Shown here: piece by piece, positions 5,809 to 8,377 of the stretch
Position numbering within the stretch: position 1 is the first letter of the stretch
Layout of the letters: the number at the start of each line of letters is the position of its first letter
Translations under genes and position numbers: made by a program
Notes under the pieces: generated by a model
Told to the model about the DNA's origin: nothing
Seen by the model: only the letters and a program-made list of their open reading frames with translations
The model's database searches: none
NCBI GenBank assembly: GCA_031292335.1
Contig: JARLHH010000210.1
Location: 1 to 8,377, forward strand
DNA length: 8,377 nucleotides
Direction: 5' to 3'
From: Candidatus Limnocylindrales bacterium
GTDB taxonomy: Bacteria; Chloroflexota; Limnocylindria; Limnocylindrales; CSP1-4

Positions 5809-6146
5809 ATGAGGCCCGCGTCGCGCGGGTCCCAGCGCTCGGCGAGCAAGGTCACCTTGACCGGGTGATTCATGACGGACTCGGCCTGTTCCTTGACCTG
5901 CGCGATCATTGAGCCAGCGTACGGGCAGAAGGGCGTCGTGAGGATCATCTTCACCTCGGACTCGGTCTCGCCCAAGATCACCTGCTTGATCAGCGCCAGC
6001 TCCACCACGTTCATCCCGATCTCGGGATCCACGACGTCGCGCAGGGCGTCGAGGATCGCGATCTCCTTGGCGCGTCGCTCGAGGTCGAACGCGGAGACCG
6101 CGGCCGGATCGGTCGTGGGTGCAGTGATGGGTTGCTGGTCGGTCAT
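5802..6146 (-). CDS. DUF59 / MIP18-family protein (SufT-PaaD-like)
   Basis: The 114-residue protein is one DUF59 domain (about 24-108) after a polar N-terminus. It contains the signature D-P-E-I-G-M-N-V-V-E-L (40-50) and the conserved cysteine in T-T-P-F-C-P-Y-A-G (70-78; Cys74). Family members such as SufT and eukaryotic MIP18 help assemble or deliver Fe-S clusters, while PaaD acts in phenylacetyl-CoA epoxidase maturation. No SUF or paa operon is visible, so I give no symbol. The start is ATG 6146 with GAGAG 6 nt before it. The same frame stays open upstream as far as 6686 but runs antisense-frame through the DUF433 gene and is not family-like. The stop overlaps the PduO start. A promoter candidate and a 6-bp hairpin lie in the leader. 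Confidence 0.9.
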   Translation of the reverse strand: MTDQQPITAPTTDPAAVSAFDLERRAKEIAILDALRDVVDPEIGMNVVELALIKQVILGETESEVKMILTTPFCPYAGSMIAQVKEQAESVMNHPVKVTLLAERWDPRDAGLMW

Positions 6147-6163
6147 GGATGGCTCTCGATGGT

Positions 6164-6179
6164 GCCGCGGGATCGCGGC
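6164..6179 (-). other. Leader hairpin before the DUF59 gene
   Basis: GCCGCG and CGCGGC form a perfect 6-bp stem with a 4-nt loop (6170-6173), ending about 7 nt before the GAGAG ribosome-binding site (6153-6157). It could affect translation, but nothing shows that it does. Confidence 0.3.
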
Positions 6180-6190
6180 GGCTCGCACGA

Positions 6191-6196
6191 AGGGTA
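6191..6196 (-). promoter_or_regulatory. -10-like element upstream of the DUF59-PduO pair
   Basis: TACCCT on the minus strand sits about 45 bp before the DUF59 ATG. At 17 nt spacing the -35 would be CTCGTC, a poor match. It is the best promoter candidate in the 176-bp gap after the DUF433 gene, and it would make DUF59-PduO a separate transcription unit. Confidence 0.3.
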
Positions 6197-6246
6197 GCAC
6201 CGATGCGCGGAAAGACGAGCCCGCAGGTCGGGATTGGCGACCGCCT

Positions 6247-6277
6247 GGGCGGGTTGTCGGGGCGGGTTGTCGGGGCG
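6247..6277. repeat. 13-bp tandem repeat, about 2.4 copies
   Basis: GGGCGGGTTGTCG occurs at 6247-6259 and 6260-6272 without mismatch, followed by the partial copy GGGCG (6273-6277). GGTTG inside the second copy can pair with CAACC (6278-6282). It lies in the gap between the DUF433 and DUF59 genes, upstream of the latter's promoter candidate. Confidence 0.75.
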
Positions 6278-6322
6278 CAACCTCGGGTTCCGCTGGCGAC
6301 GTCATCAGCGGGTCGCCCGTCC

Positions 6323-6658
6323 TCAGCCGCGGATGACGGCCGCTCCCGGGTCGATGACGACCCCCGGGCGCTGCAGCTCGGGGGGCAGGCCCGCCGACTC
6401 CGACTCGCTGAAGCCCGGCCCGGTCAGTGACCCATCGGGCCGCAGGAACTCCGCATAGCGCTCCGGGTGGTCCGCGGCGTAGCAGTAGGCGAAGGCGATC
6501 CCCAGCCTGCGCAGCTCCGGCTGGTCGGTGAGGATTCGGGTCAGGTCGTAGCCGGAGCGTCGCATCTCGAGCAGCTGGCGGACGGTCAGCCGGCTGCCAT
6601 AGCAGAACGGCTCGCCGTTCATCACGAGCGGATCGACCTGCACCCACTTGATGGTCAT
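6323..6658 (-). CDS. DUF433-family protein
   Basis: The 111-residue product starts I-K-W-V-Q-V-D-P-L-V-M-N-G-E-P-F-C-Y-G-S-R-L-T-V, followed by L-L-E-M-R-R-S-G-Y-D (29-38) and I-L-T-D-Q-P-E-L (42-49). This is the DUF433 pattern (D-P-x3-G-x-P-x2-x-G-T/S-R-x-x-V, then a helix, then x-Y/Q-P-x-L), a small winged-helix-like fold. DUF433 proteins are often partners of DUF5615 PIN-like toxins, but no such toxin is present on either side. The C-terminal third (72-111) is a Gly/Pro/Ser-rich tail longer than usual for the family, which commonly ends near 75-80 residues. The ATG 6658 lies 3 bp after the stop of the upstream helical-protein gene, whose last codons (AAGGGCGG) supply the ribosome-binding site, so the two are co-translated. 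Confidence 0.75.
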   Translation of the reverse strand: MTIKWVQVDPLVMNGEPFCYGSRLTVRQLLEMRRSGYDLTRILTDQPELRRLGIAFAYCYAADHPERYAEFLRPDGSLTGPGFSESESAGLPPELQRPGVVIDPGAAVIRG

Positions 6659-6661
6659 CGG

Positions 6662-7144
6662 TCAGCCGCCCTTGTAGATGGCCCACAGCAGGCGGTTGCG
6701 CTTGCGCGCGTCACCGGACAGGCCACGGTGCCAGTGGAAGACCTCGATCGCCTGGTCAAGGCCGCGCTCGGCGGGGCCTCGCTCCTCGCCCGACAGGACG
6801 GCCGCGAGCGCCACGCGAACCCCCTCGGACAGCGAGATCAGGTCATCCATCGGGACGCGGCGACGCCGGTAGACTGGCGCGACCCATTCCGCCCATTCGC
6901 GGACCTGGGCCGGGCTGTCCGACGCCACGGCGAGAGCGACGCGCTCCAGGTAGCCGTCCGTGTCCCGGAGAAGATGCCGCAGGCCGGCCTCTCCCTGGCG
7001 CTCGCGGAGCGTCGGATCGCGATCGACGGCCGCCTCCAGCGCGCGGACGGCCAGCCGGGCGCGCGCTGCGCGGATGCGGTCCGCGGCGGCGGGGAAGCCG
7101 GCGGTCATGTCCGGCATCGGGAGGCCCAGGGCGGGATGGCTCAC
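6662..7144 (-). CDS. Alpha-helical protein of unknown function, 160 aa
   Basis: I do not recognise this protein with confidence. It is predicted to be nearly all helix: about 18-42 (Ala/Arg-rich), 43-60, 64-77, 79-93 (V-R-E-W-A-E-W-V-A-P-V-Y), 98-118 (D-D-L-I-S-L-S-E-G-V-R-V-A-L) and 125-140, ending in a basic R-K-R-N-R-L-L-W-A-I-Y-K-G-G. The arrangement of a tryptophan-rich helix, a turn with R-R-R-R, and then x-D-D-L-I-S-L-S-E-G recalls helical sensory domains such as the RsbR/RsbRD N-terminal type, but this is only a resemblance. The start is GTG 7144, with TAGACT 7 nt before it, suggesting a leaderless mRNA. ATG 7117 and 7108 are alternatives. A longer frame to 7279 overlaps the divergent promoter and looks non-coding. 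It is directly upstream of, and co-translated with, the DUF433 gene. Confidence 0.7.
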   Translation of the reverse strand: MSHPALGLPMPDMTAGFPAAADRIRAARARLAVRALEAAVDRDPTLRERQGEAGLRHLLRDTDGYLERVALAVASDSPAQVREWAEWVAPVYRRRRVPMDDLISLSEGVRVALAAVLSGEERGPAERGLDQAIEVFHWHRGLSGDARKRNRLLWAIYKGG

Positions 7145-7151
7145 GGCGCGA

Positions 7152-7157
7152 AGTCTA
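7152..7157 (-). promoter_or_regulatory. -10-like element for a leaderless helical-protein transcript
   Basis: TAGACT on the minus strand lies 7 nt before GTG 7144, with no Shine-Dalgarno in between. Immediately upstream, CCCAA (7158-7162) and TTGGG (7167-7171) form an inverted repeat with a 4-nt centre, which could be an operator half-site pair over the promoter. Confidence 0.4.
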
Positions 7158-7204
7158 CCCAATCGGTTGGGGGGCGATGCCCGGCGTGGGCGCCGGAGCC
7201 CAGC

Positions 7205-7268
7205 GCAGGCCACGCCCGACGCCGGCGGCACCGGACAGGCGCGGGCCACGGCCGACGCCGGCGGTACC
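7205..7268. repeat. 28-bp imperfect direct repeat with 36-bp period in the divergent promoter region
   Basis: Segments 7205-7232 and 7241-7268 agree at 25 of 28 positions (differences at 7207/7243, 7215/7251 and 7229/7265). The third difference changes CACC to TACC and so creates the TACCAT element used by the membrane-protein gene. The 36-bp period is a whole number of codons, but no gene is supported here. Confidence 0.8.
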
Positions 7269-7270
7269 AT
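7265..7270 (+). promoter_or_regulatory. -10-like element for a leaderless membrane-protein transcript
   Basis: TACCAT lies 7 nt before ATG 7278, with no Shine-Dalgarno between them. It sits at the end of the second copy of the 28-bp repeat. The -35 region is weak. Confidence 0.45.
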
Positions 7271-7277
7271 CCGCTCC

Positions 7278-7796
7278 ATGCCCGATCGCGAGCCCGGCGA
7301 CCGCCCGCCGCGGCGACTCCTGGAGCACGCCCCGTCGGAACGCTATGCCGCGACCCGGACGGGAGGTCCCGGCGACGACCAGCCCGTCGGCGGCCCGGCG
7401 CGCGACCGCGGGGGTCCAGGCCGTGGCGGCGAGAGCCGCGGCCTGCGACGCGCATTCCTGCTCGGCCTGGTTGCGGCAGCGCTCGGGGCAGCCGTCCACG
7501 TGGCGTTCGCGGTCCTGCTGCTGGTGACCGGGGGCCTGCTCGTGGTGGCGGCGACGCTCGGCTTCGTTGTCGGCGCGGTCGTCCGATACGGCGCAGGGTC
7601 CCGCGTCCGCGCCGGTGCGGTGCGAGGGCTCGGCCTGGCCCTGGCCCTGGCTGGCATCGTCGCGGCCCTGACCATCAACTGGAGCCTGTCCGGCGAGTAT
7701 CTCGGCCCGCTGGACTTCCTCGCCCAGGTCTACGGAGCCCTCGTCCCGCTCCAGCTCGCGGCTGCCGGGGCCGGGGCGCTCGCCGGAACCCGCTGA
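7278..7796 (+). CDS. Small multi-pass membrane protein of unknown function
   Basis: The 172-residue product has a hydrophilic, probably disordered N-terminus (1-57) rich in Pro, Gly, Arg and Asp. About four hydrophobic segments follow (59-82, 84-104, 115-134, 150-170). Arg103-Arg111 forms a basic loop between segments 2 and 3, which would place that loop and the N-terminus on the cytoplasmic side. W135-L150 is a polar loop (N-W-S-L-S-G-E-Y-L-G-P-L-D) between segments 3 and 4. I do not recognise the family. The start ATG 7278 is chosen because a -10-like hexamer precedes it by 7 nt; the frame is open further upstream but there overlaps the divergent gene. The GNAT gene follows 19 bp downstream with its own Shine-Dalgarno, so the two probably form an operon. 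Confidence 0.7.
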   Translation: MPDREPGDRPPRRLLEHAPSERYAATRTGGPGDDQPVGGPARDRGGPGRGGESRGLRRAFLLGLVAAALGAAVHVAFAVLLLVTGGLLVVAATLGFVVGAVVRYGAGSRVRAGAVRGLGLALALAGIVAALTINWSLSGEYLGPLDFLAQVYGALVPLQLAAAGAGALAGTR

Positions 7797-7815
7797 GCCA
7801 CGGAGGTCCGTTCGG

Positions 7816-8377
7816 ATGCCGCACTTCCCGAGCTTCGAGCACTGGTTCCCACCCAGCCCGCCCCCGAAGCGCCGCCCGTCGCCCGCCTACACGCTGCGCC
7901 ACCCCACCGAGGAGGACCTCGCCACCCTCGACGGCCGCCTTCGCGACTGGATGGAGCAGCACGGATCCATGGGCCCCGGGCGGGCCTGGTCGCGCGACCT
8001 GGCCGCGACCTCGTGGCTGGCGGAGGCCGTTGGGGCGGAGGGCGGGTCGGTGGGGGCTGACACGGCGGGTGCCGACCCGGCGGAGGCCGAAGCGACCGAA
8101 GCCGGCGCGCCGGGGGCGGTTCTGCCCGGCCGGCCGCTCGGGATCCTGCTGGGACTCGCCTCGCCGCATGCCGCCGGCGTGGCCTCGATCCAGCGCATCG
8201 CGGTGGACCCGGAGTTCCGACGCCGCGGGATCGGTCGGGCGCTCGTCGCCACGTTCTCCGACGCGCAGGAGCGGTCGGGTGCGGCGCGACTCACGGCCAC
8301 CTGCCGCCCCGACGACCGCCCGGCACTCGCGTTCTTCACGGCGCTCGGGTTCCGGCCCAACGCGGGGCCGGGCAGCC
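7816..8377 (+). CDS. GNAT-family N-acetyltransferase, 3' end cut by window
   Basis: The 187 residues visible contain a GNAT domain. After a Pro-rich N-terminus (11-23), strand 1 reads A-Y-T-L-R-H-P-T-E-E-D (24-34). Motif A is I-Q-R-I-A-V-D-P-E-F-R-R-R-G-I-G-R-A-L (125-143), and motif B is D-R-P-A-L-A-F-F-T-A-L-G-F (167-179). Acetyl-CoA binding is expected through R135-G140; the acceptor is unknown. Odd feature: residues 70-105 are a low-complexity Ala/Gly/Glu/Asp/Thr stretch sitting where the core strands 2 and 3 should follow, encoded by DNA that repeats the 11-mer GGCGGAGGCCG at 8019-8029 and 8079-8089, exactly 20 codons apart. The start ATG 7816 has GGAGG (7802-7806) 9 nt before it. No stop occurs before the edge, but the visible part reaches the usual end of the fold, so little is missing. 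Confidence 0.85.
   Translation, partial: MPHFPSFEHWFPPSPPPKRRPSPAYTLRHPTEEDLATLDGRLRDWMEQHGSMGPGRAWSRDLAATSWLAEAVGAEGGSVGADTAGADPAEAEATEAGAPGAVLPGRPLGILLGLASPHAAGVASIQRIAVDPEFRRRGIGRALVATFSDAQERSGAARLTATCRPDDRPALAFFTALGFRPNAGPGS

Noticed and set aside
5068..5868. 266-residue plus-strand open frame
   Set aside because: Antisense shadow of the PduO gene; strongly Arg/Gly/Pro-biased, with no recognisable domain.
6323..6658. Classical DUF433/DUF5615 toxin-antitoxin module
   Set aside because: Neither neighbour has PIN-like acidic motifs; the upstream partner is all-helical and unrelated to DUF5615.
6147..6686. In-frame upstream extension of the DUF59 protein
   Set aside because: It runs through the DUF433 gene in another frame and lacks family similarity; ATG 6146 matches the family's length.
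6960..7277. In-frame upstream extension of the small membrane protein
   Set aside because: It is antisense to the helical-protein gene, with a Ser/Arg-rich composition of shadow type; ATG 7278 has its own promoter-like element.
1..8377. CRISPR array, tRNA, rRNA, insertion sequence or attachment site
   Set aside because: I saw no regularly spaced repeats, no cloverleaf or conserved rRNA sequence, no transposase or integrase motifs and no terminal inverted repeats.

Overview
This is a high-GC (roughly 70 %) chromosomal segment from a bacterium of monoderm type. The gene style fits Actinomycetota or a high-GC Chloroflexota lineage: a DUF3558-like lipoprotein, a double-GNAT protein of mycothiol-synthase shape, GTG starts, and genes that look leaderless. 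The sequence does not decide between these phyla. I see no tRNA, rRNA, CRISPR array, transposase, integrase or phage gene, so this looks like ordinary chromosome and not an island.

Layout. 1-125 (-): the first 41 codons of an Rrf2/IscR-family regulator, cut by the window edge. Its own promoter and a near-perfect IscR-type operator lie at 253-304. 438-1049 (+): a lipoprotein. 1117-1428 (-): a hypothetical protein. 1527-2744 (-): an M20D amidohydrolase, divergent from 2831-3829 (+), a two-domain GNAT acetyltransferase, which is followed 8 bp later by a single-domain GNAT (3838-4332, GTG start). A minus-strand run then reads right to left from 7144 to 4348: a helical protein of unknown function (7144-6662), a DUF433 protein (6658-6323), a SufT/PaaD-like DUF59 protein (6146-5802), a PduO-type cobalamin adenosyltransferase (5808-5161) and a BI-1/YccA-family membrane protein (5052-4348). 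Divergent from it are a small multi-pass membrane protein (7278-7796, +) and a GNAT cut by the right edge (7816-8377, +).

How the genes relate. The firmest functional links are the coupled DUF59-PduO pair (Fe-S maturation type protein with adenosylcobalamin formation), the 3-bp-spaced helical protein/DUF433 pair, and the two adjacent GNAT genes. Four genes carry a -10-like hexamer only 6-7 nt before the start codon, which suggests leaderless mRNAs. The others use Shine-Dalgarno sites or translational coupling.

No clearly new multi-gene system stands out. The best leads are the Rrf2 autoregulatory region with its missing standard start codon and structured leader, the recurrent leaderless-promoter pattern, the duplicated 28-bp promoter segment at 7205-7268, and the unassigned helical protein paired with DUF433.
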